The notes: generated from the sequence alone by a model not told the origin. Numbered from the stretch's first letter, positions 25,178-33,613 are shown. The stretch: DNA of 64,000 nt from Streptomyces agglomeratus (GCF_001746415.1 NZ_MEHJ01000001.1:62001-126000); one strand, 5' to 3'. Translations and numbers: made by a program.

Positions 25178-26743
25178 TCAGTGCCCAGGTCGCCGGTGCA
25201 CTCCGGGAGCGGTGGAACCGGCGGCCAGCGCCTGGGTGTACGCCTCGTCGTGGGCGGTGGGGGCCACCGGTTCGCGACCGGCGGGGCGGGCCAGGGCCTC
25301 CTGCAGCCGGGCGCGGATGTGCTCCTCGTCGAGGGGCACACCGGCGACCGTGTACCCGAGTGCGTCGCGGGCCGTGGTCAGCAGGTCGGTCTCCGCGCCG
25401 GTGGTGGCACGCCGGTGGGCGGGCACCGGCTGCTGGAGCTGGTAGCTGATCAGCCCGTCCAGTACCTGAGCCGCGCGGCCGAGGGTGCCGAAGGCCTCGA
25501 TGACACGGCGCTGGGTCTGCGCGGCCGCGACCGGGGCGAGCTCCTCGGGCAGGTCACGGGGGGCCGGGGCGGGGTAGGCCAGGCGTCCGAGCGCATCGTG
25601 CATGAGGTGCAGTTGCCCCTCGCGCGCGGCCAGGTAAGAGGTCTCGGCGTGCAGCAGGTCAGGGTCGGCGAAGTAGTCGGCGCTGTTCTCGGCCGTGGTC
25701 GCTGCGCGCTGCGCGGCCAGGGCCTCGACGGCGTCCTGTGCGGTGGCCGAGTTCCTCCGCCAGGCGGCGGCCGGGCCGCTGGTCTTAAGGGAGCGGGCCG
25801 GGATCGGGAAGGCGTCCAGGAGTTGCTGCGCTTCGCGTTCGCGTCCCGAGTGCGCGGCGGCGGTGTAGGCGCGGACGGTCTCGCGGGCCTGGTTCAGGTG
25901 CGCGGTGCGCTGTGCGTCGAGTGCGGGGACGGTGACGCCCAGCAGGTAGCCGTCGGTCCGCCGGTCGCGCAGGTGGTCGGTGATGTCCGGTTCCAGGACG
26001 GCCCGCAGCTGCTGGGCGTGCGCGTCGCGCAGGGCGATCTGGTCGAGCAGCCAGTCGGCCATCCCCGTGAGCGCCGGGACGTCTGCGGCCAGTGATTCCA
26101 CGGCGTGCCAGTCCTCGATCAGCTCGGCACGGGGGCGGTAGGGGCGCTCCAGCCGGTCGAGGAGGTCGGCCGTCCTCAGCCCGGTGCTGGCTACCAACTC
26201 TGCGGTGGCCTCGTCCTTTTCACCGGCGCTCTCAAGGCTCTGGGTGAGCACGGAGGGCGGCGGGTAGCTGGTGAAGGCGCGCATGTGACAGGTCCAGGCG
26301 GCGGCCGCGGCGATCCATCCGAGCTCGAGGCCCTGCGGCGCCTCGGCGTTGCGCCGGTAGAGCCAGCTGGCCAGCAGGTCGGTGAGACGGGCTTCGTCGC
26401 TGTCCGGGTCGTGCATCAGGTGGGCGGCCAGCTCGCCGGGGGTGTGCTCGCGCAGACCGCCGAGCTCGGCGGTGATGATGGCCAGTTGCCGCCTTCCGTT
26501 GTCCAGTTGGAGCCATCGCCGCAGCGTCTCCTGCCGGCCGTGGGTGACCTCCTGCACCGTGATGCGTGTGAGGTCGGCGCCGGTGCGGGCGATCCCGGTC
26601 TCTCCCACCCGGGGTGCCTCGGTCTCGGACCAGCCGGTCGGCTCGCTCCCCGCGGCCACCCACGCAAGGGCGTACGCGTCCTCTCCCCGCTCGGTCAGCC
26701 AGATACGAAAGTCGTCGGGCAGGGGGGTGTGCTGTTCGCTCAT
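25178..26743 (-). CDS. large hypothetical cytoplasmic protein
   Basis: 521 residues from ATG 26743 (MSEQHTPLPDDFRIWLTERG), with AGAAGG 8 nt upstream. No signal peptide or membrane span. The protein is predominantly helical and acidic, with a first domain of about 140 residues (EDAYALAWVAAGSEPTGWSE, RWLQLDNGRRQLAIITAELG) and a long helical remainder rich in Ala, Leu, Arg and Asp. I recognise no domain. Long Streptomyces-specific helical proteins of this sort are common on plasmids and chromosome arms. Single gene, divergent from the small membrane protein at 27081. Confidence 0.65.
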   Translation of the reverse strand: MSEQHTPLPDDFRIWLTERGEDAYALAWVAAGSEPTGWSETEAPRVGETGIARTGADLTRITVQEVTHGRQETLRRWLQLDNGRRQLAIITAELGGLREHTPGELAAHLMHDPDSDEARLTDLLASWLYRRNAEAPQGLELGWIAAAAAWTCHMRAFTSYPPPSVLTQSLESAGEKDEATAELVASTGLRTADLLDRLERPYRPRAELIEDWHAVESLAADVPALTGMADWLLDQIALRDAHAQQLRAVLEPDITDHLRDRRTDGYLLGVTVPALDAQRTAHLNQARETVRAYTAAAHSGREREAQQLLDAFPIPARSLKTSGPAAAWRRNSATAQDAVEALAAQRAATTAENSADYFADPDLLHAETSYLAAREGQLHLMHDALGRLAYPAPAPRDLPEELAPVAAAQTQRRVIEAFGTLGRAAQVLDGLISYQLQQPVPAHRRATTGAETDLLTTARDALGYTVAGVPLDEEHIRARLQEALARPAGREPVAPTAHDEAYTQALAAGSTAPGVHRRPGH

Positions 26744-27050
26744 CGAGGGGACCTTCTGCTCGGCGGTGGGGCGCCGCGCGGCCCGAGGACGGCGGCTGGC
26801 GGCAGCTTGCCCCGCCTGTGCGGCCGCACAGCGGCGCGCGATCACGCGTCCCGCCCTGCGGGAACGAGCAACGCACCCTCGTGATGGGCGTCCCGCCTGG
26901 CGGGAGCGCCCAGCAGGAGCAGACAGCCGGACGTGATCGTGTCCTGGGGCGCGCCGGGCTGTGGCGGACGCCCCCGACCAGCGGTCCGTCCCGCACCCCC
27001 GCGCCCCAACCGCGTGCGCCCTTCCTCGAGTTGGTACGCTCACCCTACGA
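26744..27050. other. intergenic region, weak hairpin only
   Basis: About 310 bp between divergent genes. GCGTCCCGCCTGGCGGGAGC near 26888 can form a short stem. The palindromic operator at 27051 closes the interval. Confidence 0.4.
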
Positions 27051-27066
27051 TTTGAACGCGTTCAAA
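27051..27066. promoter_or_regulatory. 16-bp perfect palindromic operator
   Basis: TTTGAACGCGTTCAAA is a perfect palindrome 15 bp upstream of the ATG at 27081. A near-identical site (TTTGAACGCACTCAAA) lies before the gene at 28749. The form fits a dimeric repressor such as a TetR-type protein, and a position this close to the start would block transcription or initiation. Confidence 0.6.
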
Positions 27067-27080
27067 CAGGGAGTCAGGTT

Positions 27081-27365
27081 ATGCCTCAGCCGACCACGCC
27101 CGGCCCAGCCGACACACCCGCAGTCGCGTTGGGCCCCACCGCCGTCGTCCTCGGGGTATTCGCCGTCGTCGGCCTGTGGACGCCCGCGTTCATGTTCGCC
27201 GTCATCGCCGGTATCGCCGGGCCGCTCGCCGTCATCGCCGGCGTGGCCGGTATCCACTACGCGTACCAAGGCACCGGCCGCCTGTGGACCGCCATCACCG
27301 GAACGATCCTCGGCGCGGCTGGATTCGGCAGCAGCATCACCGTCGTGGGCATGTTCAGCGTCTAG
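27081..27365 (+). CDS. small membrane protein
   Basis: 94 codons, ATG 27081, with AGGGAGTCAGG upstream. After a Pro/Thr-rich N-terminus there are two or three hydrophobic spans (VALGPTAVVLGVFAVVGLWT, FMFAVIAGIAGPLAVIAGVA, ITGTILGAAGFGSSITVVGM). It resembles DUF4190-like small membrane proteins of actinobacteria. Likely controlled by the palindrome at 27051. Confidence 0.7.
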   Translation: MPQPTTPGPADTPAVALGPTAVVLGVFAVVGLWTPAFMFAVIAGIAGPLAVIAGVAGIHYAYQGTGRLWTAITGTILGAAGFGSSITVVGMFSV

Positions 27366-27430
27366 CGGCGGTTGGGCCGGAGCGCTGCGTGGAGTTGAGC
27401 CGCCGACCTGAGATTTACCGGATCGGGCCC

Positions 27431-28045
27431 TCAGGTCAGCGCCCCTGCGCCGCGCCGCGGCTGGTGCGCTGCGCGGCCGGGGCGACGGCTTGTGGGCTCC
27501 CCAACGGGCGCAGCGGAGGGCGAGGAGAAGAAGCCGCCGGGCACACCGGATTGCGCGGGCACCGCAATCTTCTTGGCGGCCTCTGCGGGGGCCGGGGCCC
27601 GCGTGCGTGCGGCGCGGGCGAGGATTGTGGCGTTCGAAATCAGCGGTGCGCAGCTTTCGCAGACCTCTTCGAGCGTCCACACGCGGCCGACGGTCGGGTC
27701 GTGGCGCAGGATGAGTACGACGGTGCCGGCGCAATGGACGCGGGTGTGTTCGTGGGTGGCACAGCGCTGGGCGCGGCAGTGGCAGGCGGCGTTCGGGCGG
27801 ACGGTGGCGGCCTTGGCGTGGGCGGCCACGTGCTGGGCGGCGAAGGCGCGCAGCACGGCGAGGTTCCTGGAGCGGGGCGGCATCCGGCACGCGGCGGTGC
27901 CGCAGGTGACGGTTGCCGAACGGTCGGCGTGCCCGGTGAGACGGATGGTCCAGGCCCGTCCGGGGGTGCGCTCGGTGGAGGATTCGCTGTAGGCGGTGGT
28001 CACGGGGTCGGTCCGTTCGCTCGTGCCGGGGTGGTGTCGGTCCAC
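27431..28045 (-). CDS. Cys/His-rich hypothetical protein
   Basis: Up to 204 codons from ATG 28045; a GTG at 28003 (TTAYSESSTERTPG) is an alternative, as no good ribosome binding site marks either. A Cys/His-rich centre (VTCGTAACRMPP, AFAAQHVAAHAKAATVRPNA, ACHCRAQRCATHEHTRVHCA, VCESCAPLI) has at least nine Cys and several His and is probably a zinc-binding module. The last 60 residues are Ala/Pro/Arg-rich linker. I recall similar short Streptomyces proteins without known role. Confidence 0.55.
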   Translation of the reverse strand: MDRHHPGTSERTDPVTTAYSESSTERTPGRAWTIRLTGHADRSATVTCGTAACRMPPRSRNLAVLRAFAAQHVAAHAKAATVRPNAACHCRAQRCATHEHTRVHCAGTVVLILRHDPTVGRVWTLEEVCESCAPLISNATILARAARTRAPAPAEAAKKIAVPAQSGVPGGFFSSPSAAPVGEPTSRRPGRAAHQPRRGAGALT

Positions 28046-28260
28046 TATGAGTTACCCGCTTGCCGGTTGGGCAGCACATTTTTCTGGCCGCAGGGCGCGT
28101 TCCCGAGCGGTGAGTCGGCAACGTGCGGTGGTCTCCCGCCCGACGGCAGACCTCGTCTGTTCTCGGCGGTCATGCCGTCGGCCGCCAGGGCGGCCATGAC
28201 GCGGGCCAGCCGTTCGGCCTCCGCCGTGGGTTTGCGCCCGGTCCCGTTCCGGCGACCCTG

Positions 28261-28749
28261 TCACCCGACTGCGGGCGGCTTCACGAGTCGAGAGCCGTGA
28301 TCTGGTGTCGGGCGGAGATAGTCGTCCATGGGGCAGCCGACATCCGCGTCATCGGTCGGACAGAGCACAGGGTCGTCTTCGTCACCGAACAGGTAGGCGG
28401 TCACCTCGCACTCACCGGCGGAGAAGGTCAGCGACAGCACGGTGCCACGTGTAACGGTCTCATCAGGGGTGATCAACGGGCTGCCCTCGGTGGGGAACGC
28501 CCAGCGGCCGGATGACAGGGCCGAAGGGTTCTCGCAGCCCGATGAGACGGCCAACTCGTCGAAGTCCTCGGCGGTAAAGGCGTGGTCCTCGTGGAAGGTC
28601 AGGGATGTTCCCCCCTCGCTGATCCACCGCCCCGCAACCTGATCCGCTGAAACCTCTGCGGCATGGATCACCGCAGCCAAGCCACAGGACACCGTCAGTG
28701 TCCCCACAGCCCCCACGATGACGATTGGGCGCCACAACTGTCGGCCCAT
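28261..28749 (-). CDS. secreted lipoprotein-like hypothetical protein
   Basis: 162 residues from ATG 28749, preceded by GGGAGGGG. The N-terminus (MGRQLWRPIVIVGAVGTLTV) ends in SCGLAAV, a possible lipobox Cys, though the -3/-1 pattern is not ideal. The mature domain (DQVAGRWISEGGTSLTFHED, HAFTAEDFDELAVSSGCENP) is beta-rich with conserved-looking Cys and resembles Streptomyces proteins with a lipocalin-like small domain (VAGRWxxxxGxSLTF). The palindrome at 28811 lies 62 bp upstream. Confidence 0.65.
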   Translation of the reverse strand: MGRQLWRPIVIVGAVGTLTVSCGLAAVIHAAEVSADQVAGRWISEGGTSLTFHEDHAFTAEDFDELAVSSGCENPSALSSGRWAFPTEGSPLITPDETVTRGTVLSLTFSAGECEVTAYLFGDEDDPVLCPTDDADVGCPMDDYLRPTPDHGSRLVKPPAVG

Positions 28750-28810
28750 GCCAACCCCTCCCCCGGGCAACTGCCCTCATGCCGTCCTGGCGGGCCGGAC
28801 CTCCACCATA

Positions 28811-28826
28811 TTTGAACGCACTCAAA
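28811..28826. promoter_or_regulatory. second copy of the palindromic operator
   Basis: TTTGAACGCACTCAAA differs from the perfect palindrome at 27051 at two positions in one half. Located 62 bp before the start of the minus-strand gene 28261-28749. From here to 29117 (about 290 bp) I see no further feature. Confidence 0.5.
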
Positions 28827-29117
28827 AATCGTTCAGTGGTGGCTGTCACGCGCTGGCGCACTACAGCATGCTGGCGGTTGCGGCCGGCGGGGGCGGGCTC
28901 AGTCGCGGCGACAGCGAGGCACAACGGCGCCCGCCCGGCGCCACGTGGTGATCCAGACGTACCGGCCTCGGTGCGCCCCGGCTGCCCGGGCCGTCGACTT
29001 GAGGTCGGTGCGCCCTGCGGTGGCCTGAGCAGCCGCCCGCCGCCAGCACAGAGCGAATTGCGTGCGAGGGCGCTCATGCGGAACCTCGTCACAACCGGTC
29101 GTCGACCAGCCGTCGAA

Positions 29118-29580
29118 TCATTCCAGGAAGGTCGCCCATGCCGTCAGCGCGGCGAAGTCGTCGAGGGCAAGGCCGCATCGGGGGTCGACTCGGTGGAGTA
29201 GGGCAGGGCCGTCGTGGTGCTCCTTGACCCAGGTGCGGTCCGCCTGGGTGATGTCGTCGTCGATCCAGGCGAAGGCCCGGCCTTTCGCCCACGTGACGAT
29301 CTCAGGCGTCTTCCAGAACAGGCCACCGCCAGGCACGGGGCGCGGTGAGGACCAGGCGATGAAGGGCAGCTCGGGCAGTCCCAGGACCGGTGCGACGTAG
29401 GCGTTGGCCTCTTCTTCCCACGTTGTTGCCCACACCAGGTCGAAGGGAAGCGCGTCCAGGGCCGGGCCGTGATCCGGGTTGAGCCACACCCGCAGCGGCT
29501 TCATCCGCTTGTCCGGCAGCCCCCACTGAGTCAGCCGGCGCCGCTCGGCGGCTTCCCAGCGAGGTGTAAGAAGCCGGTGC
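29118..29580 (-). pseudogene. HAD-like phosphatase domain (RNA-repair associated), 5' end lost
   Basis: The minus-strand frame from 29580 reads RLLTPRWEAAERRRLTQWGL, PDKRMKPLRVWLNPDHG, then FDLVWATTWEEEANAYVAPV, LPFIAWSSP, and FAWIDDDITQADRTWVKEHH. The pairs WATTWE and AWIDDD are the second and third motifs of the HAD domain found in Swiss-army-knife RNA repair systems. The first motif (DVDGVLNP) and about 20 N-terminal residues are missing because the IS5 element (29581-30950) abuts. An internal start at ATG 29504 gives 128 codons. Without the nucleophile Asp it should be inactive. Confidence 0.6.
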
Positions 29581-29593
29581 GTCTCAGAGGTCG

Positions 29594-29992
29594 TTAAGTC
29601 CGTTTCTGGTAATGGCCTCGTCCGGGTTGGGTGAGGAAGCCTTGGCGGGTGAGGCGGCCGAGGCGGCTGCGGGTGATGTTGACGGATGCCTCGTCGGTGG
29701 GCATGCCGAGGAGTTCGTGCAGCTCGCGAGCTCGGAACACCTGGTCGGGGTGCTGGTTGAACGCGTTCACGATGTCCTGGTAGGCGGTGTTCGCCTCGGG
29801 TGGATCGGGTTCGGCTCCTGCTGGTGCGGCCTCCGTGATGACTTTTCGAGTGGTGGCCAGATCCGTGAGTCGCGCTTCGCTCTCGGCCAGGGCAGCGGTG
29901 AGGTGCTCGATCTGGCCGCGTAGTTCTGCGGCCCGGGTGGTGGCCTCGTCCTGCTGGGTTTGAAGGTAGGCCAGGAGCTCGGAGACGTTCAC
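29594..29992 (-). CDS. coiled-coil plus winged-helix accessory protein of IS5
   Basis: 132 residues from GTG 29992; this GTG shares two bases with the transposase stop (GTGA), so the two genes are translationally coupled. Residues 1 to 50 form a coiled coil (SELLAYLQTQQDEATTRAAE, LRGQIEHLTAALAESEARLT), followed by a short Pro-rich linker and a winged helix (AYQDIVNAFNQHPDQVFRAR, ELHELLGMPTDEASVNITRS, RLGRLTRQGFLTQPGRGHYQ). The stop lies at the very end of the element. It may regulate transposition or bind the ends; this is inference. Same architecture as 2918-3445. Confidence 0.7.
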   Translation of the reverse strand: MNVSELLAYLQTQQDEATTRAAELRGQIEHLTAALAESEARLTDLATTRKVITEAAPAGAEPDPPEANTAYQDIVNAFNQHPDQVFRARELHELLGMPTDEASVNITRSRLGRLTRQGFLTQPGRGHYQKRT

Positions 29993-30843
29993 GCGGCCAG
30001 CCCGAGAATGTCGCGCCAGGCCGGAGCGGGGGTGGTGAGGCGGCGGGCCATGTTCGCGGTGGAGGCCCAGTAGACGCGTGAGGCGGAGGTGTCGGGCCGG
30101 TGGTCGTACTCCCGGGTCAGACGCCGGTGCAGCATCAACGTGCCGTTCGTCTGCTCGACCACCCACCGCTTCGGCTGCGGGACAAACCCTTTGCCCTGGT
30201 CAGCAGGGTTGCGGCGGACGACCTCGACGTCGATGTCCAGCAGGACGCCGTGGATGATGACTTCGTCCTTGAAGCCCTGGTCCACCAGCGCTTTCTCCAG
30301 GCGCATCCCGCACCGCTCGGCGGCCTGGTCGAGCAGGGCGGTGCCGGCGGCGTTGTCGTGCGCGGAGGCGGCCAGGACGACGACGCCGATGATCAGCCCC
30401 AGAACGTCGACGGCCAGTCCCCGCTTGCGCCCCGACACCTTCTTGTTCGCGTCCAGCCCCGTCGTGGTCTTCGGGACACCCGCCGCGGCGCGGACGGACT
30501 GCGTGTCGATGATCACGAGGGACGGGTCCTCTAATCGGCGGGCCTTCTCCCGCACCTGGCAGCGCAGGAGTTCCTGGATCCGCTGGTCCAGCCCGTCCTC
30601 ACGCCACAGGCCGAAGTAGTAAAACACCGCCGACCAGGCCGGGAAGTCATGAGGCAAAAGGCGCCACTGACAGCCCGTCCGGTTCTGATAGAAGATCGCG
30701 TTCACGACCTCCCGGAGGTCGCAGGACCCGGGATCTCCGGTCGCCGACCGCGCCACCCTGTCCTGCTTCCAGGCCGTGATCATCGGCTCGATCAACGCCC
30801 ACTGCTCGTCTGATAAGTCGCTGAGGTACGGCTCTCTCTTCAC
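29989..30843 (-). CDS. IS5-family transposase
   Basis: 284 codons from ATG 30843. Catalytic residues D113 (VIIDTQSVRAA), D188 (ALVDQGFKDE) and E230 (RWVVEQTNGTLMLHRR) are present, with the DUF4096-like N-terminus (LSDEQWALIEPMI, GCQWRLLPHDFPAW). Frame is intact. First gene of a two-gene element. Confidence 0.9.
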   Translation of the reverse strand: MKREPYLSDLSDEQWALIEPMITAWKQDRVARSATGDPGSCDLREVVNAIFYQNRTGCQWRLLPHDFPAWSAVFYYFGLWREDGLDQRIQELLRCQVREKARRLEDPSLVIIDTQSVRAAAGVPKTTTGLDANKKVSGRKRGLAVDVLGLIIGVVVLAASAHDNAAGTALLDQAAERCGMRLEKALVDQGFKDEVIIHGVLLDIDVEVVRRNPADQGKGFVPQPKRWVVEQTNGTLMLHRRLTREYDHRPDTSASRVYWASTANMARRLTTPAPAWRDILGLAA

Positions 30844-30951
30844 GCTCGCATCTCAACATGGACATGCTCACCAGGCGGCCGGGACGGCGATCAGTACCAC
30901 GATCGAGCGATCACGAACCGAGGAAGACCGGACTTAACGCCCACTGAGACC

Positions 30952-31224
30952 ATGCCGAAGGAGTGGTGCTTTGGCCCGGTCAAGGTCACGGGGGCGCCGT
31001 GCGAACTGCACACACCTGAGCGCGCCGCAGACCTCGGGCGCTGTACCTGGGTAGGCTCAGGCACAGCGCGGATTTGCCGCAGTAGGCCCGCCCCGGGCGG
31101 CGACCGTTGTGAGGGGCATGCCGCGTTCTGCCGAGCGGTCAAGGTCGACGGTGCAGTCTGCAACCGGCACAGCTGCAGCGTCCCCAAGCATCGGCAGGCG
31201 GGGGCTTCTGTAGTGCGACCTTGA
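30952..31224 (+). CDS. small Cys-rich protein, doubtful
   Basis: 90 codons, ATG two bases outside the IS5 right end. Two similar units (CFGPVKVTGAPCELHT and CRAVKVDGAVCNRHSC) flank RCTWVGSGTARIC and GGDRCEGHAAFC, giving about ten Cys/His in zinc-ribbon-like spacing. The duplication suggests real coding sequence, but the start could be an artefact of the IS insertion. Confidence 0.35.
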   Translation: MPKEWCFGPVKVTGAPCELHTPERAADLGRCTWVGSGTARICRSRPAPGGDRCEGHAAFCRAVKVDGAVCNRHSCSVPKHRQAGASVVRP

Positions 31225-31725
31225 CCCGGGCGCGGCGCTTGCCGCCGCCTTTCCAGCGGATCTGTGCGACCGCATCCCCCAGCCACGCCAGCGTCTTGTC
31301 CCGGGCGATGTCCTGGCACAGCTCCAGCACCAGGCGGGTCTCGTAGTCACCCAGCGCCCACGCGATGTGTGCCGTCGGCGGGGGCCGGAACACCAGGTGC
31401 ATGCTCGATCGGCCTGCCCAGCACAGTCGCCCGCCGGGCCTGCGCCGGGCTCTTGCCCTGCGCAGGCCCGGAGCTCGCGCTCGATCCGGTCGGCGTCCGG
31501 GTGCCGGCCCCCCCCCAGGAGCAGTTCGGCCTGCCGCTCGGTCACCACCTCCCCGTCTTTGAGACCGACCGCAGCCAGTCCCCTGCCCATCCACACGCCG
31601 GGCGGGACACCAGCTTCGTCCTGGGCGGCGCGCAGCGGCTTGCCCACAGCGCGGTGGCCATCGCCGACCATCACGCCGCGGAAGAGGTAGCGGCACCCGT
31701 TCCCCGGGCGAACCGGCGACATGCT
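31205..31725 (-). pseudogene. MobF-type relaxase (TraA/TrwC-like) remnant
   Basis: The minus strand from about 31725 reads SPVRPGNGCRYLFRGVMVGD, GVWMGRGLAAVGLKDGEVVT, ERQAELLLGGGRHPDADRIE, resembling the first 110 residues of actinobacterial conjugative relaxases. After a phase change near 31460 it reads LVFRPPPTAHIAWALGDYET, RLVLELCQDIARDKTLAWLG, corresponding to a later segment of the relaxase domain. The His-triad region and helicase domain are missing. It marks the former presence of a conjugative element. Confidence 0.5.
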
Positions 31726-31891
31726 GATCATCGCCCCATGGAACCCCGGCGCTGAGCTGCGAAAAAGCGCGATCTGGGGTCTTTCCCCCCGGGACTGCTG
31801 CGCAGCACTCCGCCTCGCCAGGGTTTCGCAGTCCGGCGGGGCGGTAGAGGCGGCGAGCCGCTGCGGCCCGGGAGCCGTTTTGACCAGTACA

Positions 31892-32170
31892 GCGTGGTGC
31901 GGGAACGAGGGCTTGGATGGACGGCCCCGCACCACGCCGGCCTGCTGGCGCCACACCACAGGCACCTGCTCGCCAGCCTGCCCCACCCCAGCGGCCCTGC
32001 CCCGACCGAAACGGCGCCGCCCACCACACTTCACCCGACTGGACCGTGACCCAAGACACCCGCGATGTCGAGCCGGTCGGAGCGTGCACATCCGCGGATT
32101 TCGGACCGCACGCTTCGGGGGCCCCAACGGACCGGGGGTCCCACCCCCAGCCGTCCCGCCCCAGAGCCAT
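31892..32170. repeat. dispersed non-coding repeat, copy A
   Basis: Begins with the hairpin GCGTGGTGC (31892-31900) / GCACCACGC (31929-31937), continues with CCGAAACGGC (32006-32015), CCCACCACACTTCACCC and CCGTGACCCA, and ends in CGCTTCGGGGGCCCC near 32120. The same blocks in the same order occur at 51328-51600, and the distal blocks at 50821-50960. No frame is conserved between copies, so it is repeated as DNA or RNA. Confidence 0.55.
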
Positions 32171-32291
32171 CCGACCACGGTCCCCCGCGACACTCCCCAG
32201 AAGAGCCAAGATCACGACGCTCGCAGGCAGGACCTCCCCGGGCAGAGCGTGACCGTGACGCCCTGGTGGTCGTTGTTCCGCCGATGCGTGG

Positions 32292-32427
32292 GTGCATATC
32301 CGTCTCTTACGGACCCGTGGGGGGACCCTGCCACCCCTCAGGGCCCCCCACCCCCATACCAGCCCGGCAGCACGTGCGCTTCTCCCACCCTCTGTCCAGC
32401 CGGGCTCATTGAGAGCAGCATGAAGGT
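32292..32427 (+). repeat. leader repeat upstream of a DNA-binding-like gene, copy 1
   Basis: GCATATCCG, a GGCCCTG/CAGGGCC-type hairpin region, CCGGCAGC, TGCTTCTC, CTGTCC and GCCGGGCTC blocks align with 56563-56698. Both copies end just before a GTG start followed by TCCTCGG...GAGCAG. This looks like a conserved promoter/terminator leader of one gene family. Confidence 0.5.
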
Positions 32428-33266
32428 GTGGGTTCCTCGGGTGAGCAGGGTCAGGGTGCGGGGCTGGAGCCGGTGGGCCGGTTGGACGCGGAACGGCTGA
32501 CCGAGCAGCTGCGTGCGGCGATCGGTGAGGCACGGCGGGCGGCTGTGGTGCTGGCCCAGCGGGTGCGGGACCCGCACCGGGCGCGGGTGTGGGTGGCGCT
32601 GGGGCACAGCGGGTGGGGTGAGTACGCGCAGGTGGAGCTGGGCATCAGCAGGGCGCAGGCGTACCGGCTGATCGACATCGCGGAATCCTCCGAAGGACTG
32701 AGCCGGGCGACCGGTGCCGCCGGCGTCCTGACCGAGGTGTCACCCGCGGGTGACACCGACCCTGCCGGGCTGGTGGATCTGGGGCTGTCGCAGCGGGCGC
32801 TGCGCGAGATCCACGGCCGGCTCGACGAACTCACCACCCTCGTCACCGAACGGCTCACCGCGGCCGCCCAGGCCGGACACGTCGAATGGCCCGAAGTGCG
32901 CGCCATCGTGGGCCAGGCCGTCGACGAGCTCCGCCGCGAACCGCTGGCCACCCCCGGCGCCGACGACACAGCTGGCGACACCCTTGAGGATGACGGCGGC
33001 GCTCTGGAGCGGGCACTGGCTGACACCGAGCGGCATCCCGCTGACGCGAACGCGGTACGGCGCCTGGTCGACGAGAGGACCGCCGGCGGCCGGCTGGGAC
33101 AGAGCGCCCTCGAACTCGCCCCGCCCTACCTCTCCGAACAAGAAGCCGTCGACACCGTCTCGCCCGGTTCGCCAACGACATCGGCAGCGACACCGAGACC
33201 ATCCTCGCCGTACGCCGCTACGCGCTCACCGGCGACCGCCAGGCCCTCGAAGGCACCTGGCTCTAA
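32428..33266 (+). pseudogene. plasmid-type hypothetical DNA-binding-like protein, frameshifted at 3' end
   Basis: From GTG 32428: GSSGEQGQGAGLEPVGRLDA, then a helical region (LTEQLRAAIGEARRAAVVLA, RVRDPHRARVWVALGHSGWG, EYAQVELGISRAQAYRLIDI) that contains a helix-turn-helix-like pair (ISRAQAYRLIDIA), and a helical C-terminal half. The frame slips near 33160 (GTCTCGCC, one base short); the other phase continues ARFANDIGSDTETILAVRRY, ALTGDRQALEGTWL to TAA at 33266. Without repair the protein would gain an unrelated 45-residue tail ending at 33315. Such proteins are common near Streptomyces conjugative genes. A truncated paralogue starts at 56699. Confidence 0.6.
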
Positions 33267-33346
33267 CCGGACACGCGGCACGCGGCTGCGGGCAGCCGGT
33301 CAATCCTCGGTCTGAAGGAAGACCGCCAGAACGCGCGGGTGGGTCA

Positions 33347-33613
33347 TCACCTGGCGCGCTCCGTGCGGCGCTCGGCAAGAGCGGTACGCGCCTGGTGCTC
33401 GTCGAGGAAGAGGCCGAAGTCCTCCCGGGCCACACGCTGGACATCCTCAACGGTCGCAGCCCGGCCGCCCGGACTGCGGGTGTGGGCGAGCTCGGCGGCG
33501 CCCAGGGCGAGCAACTCCTCGCGGTCATGGGGCGGGTGCCGGTCGGTTGTGCAGGCGGCAAGTACCCGCTGCCACAGTCCACTCACCGGTCCCCACCTCC
33601 TGACCCGGCCCAA
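33347..33613 (-). CDS. small hypothetical protein
   Basis: 88 codons from ATG 33613 (GRVRRWGPVSGLWQRVLAAC). Residues 30 to 85 form helices (HDREELLALGAAELAHTRSP, TVEDVQRVAREDFGLFLDEH). I recall similar short genes convergent to the preceding family in Streptomyces mobile regions. Function unknown. Region 33614-33981 after it holds nothing I can identify. Confidence 0.5.
   Translation of the reverse strand: MGRVRRWGPVSGLWQRVLAACTTDRHPPHDREELLALGAAELAHTRSPGGRAATVEDVQRVAREDFGLFLDEHQARTALAERRTERAR

Larger units (their letters stand above)
29581..30950 (-). mobile_element. IS5-family element with two coupled genes
   Basis: Ends are GTCTCAGAGGTCGTTAAGTC (29581-29600) and the inverse of GTCTCAGTGGGCGTTAAGTC (30931-30950), 18 of 20 identical, continuing CG on both sides. 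It holds the transposase (29989-30843) and, overlapping its stop codon, a second small gene (29594-29992) that fills the space up to the left end. Confidence 0.75.

Noticed and set aside
25178..27043. Longer start (27043) for the 521-residue hypothetical protein
   Set aside because: The extra 100 residues are Arg/Ala low-complexity and overlap the promoter side of the divergent gene; ATG 26743 has a ribosome binding site.
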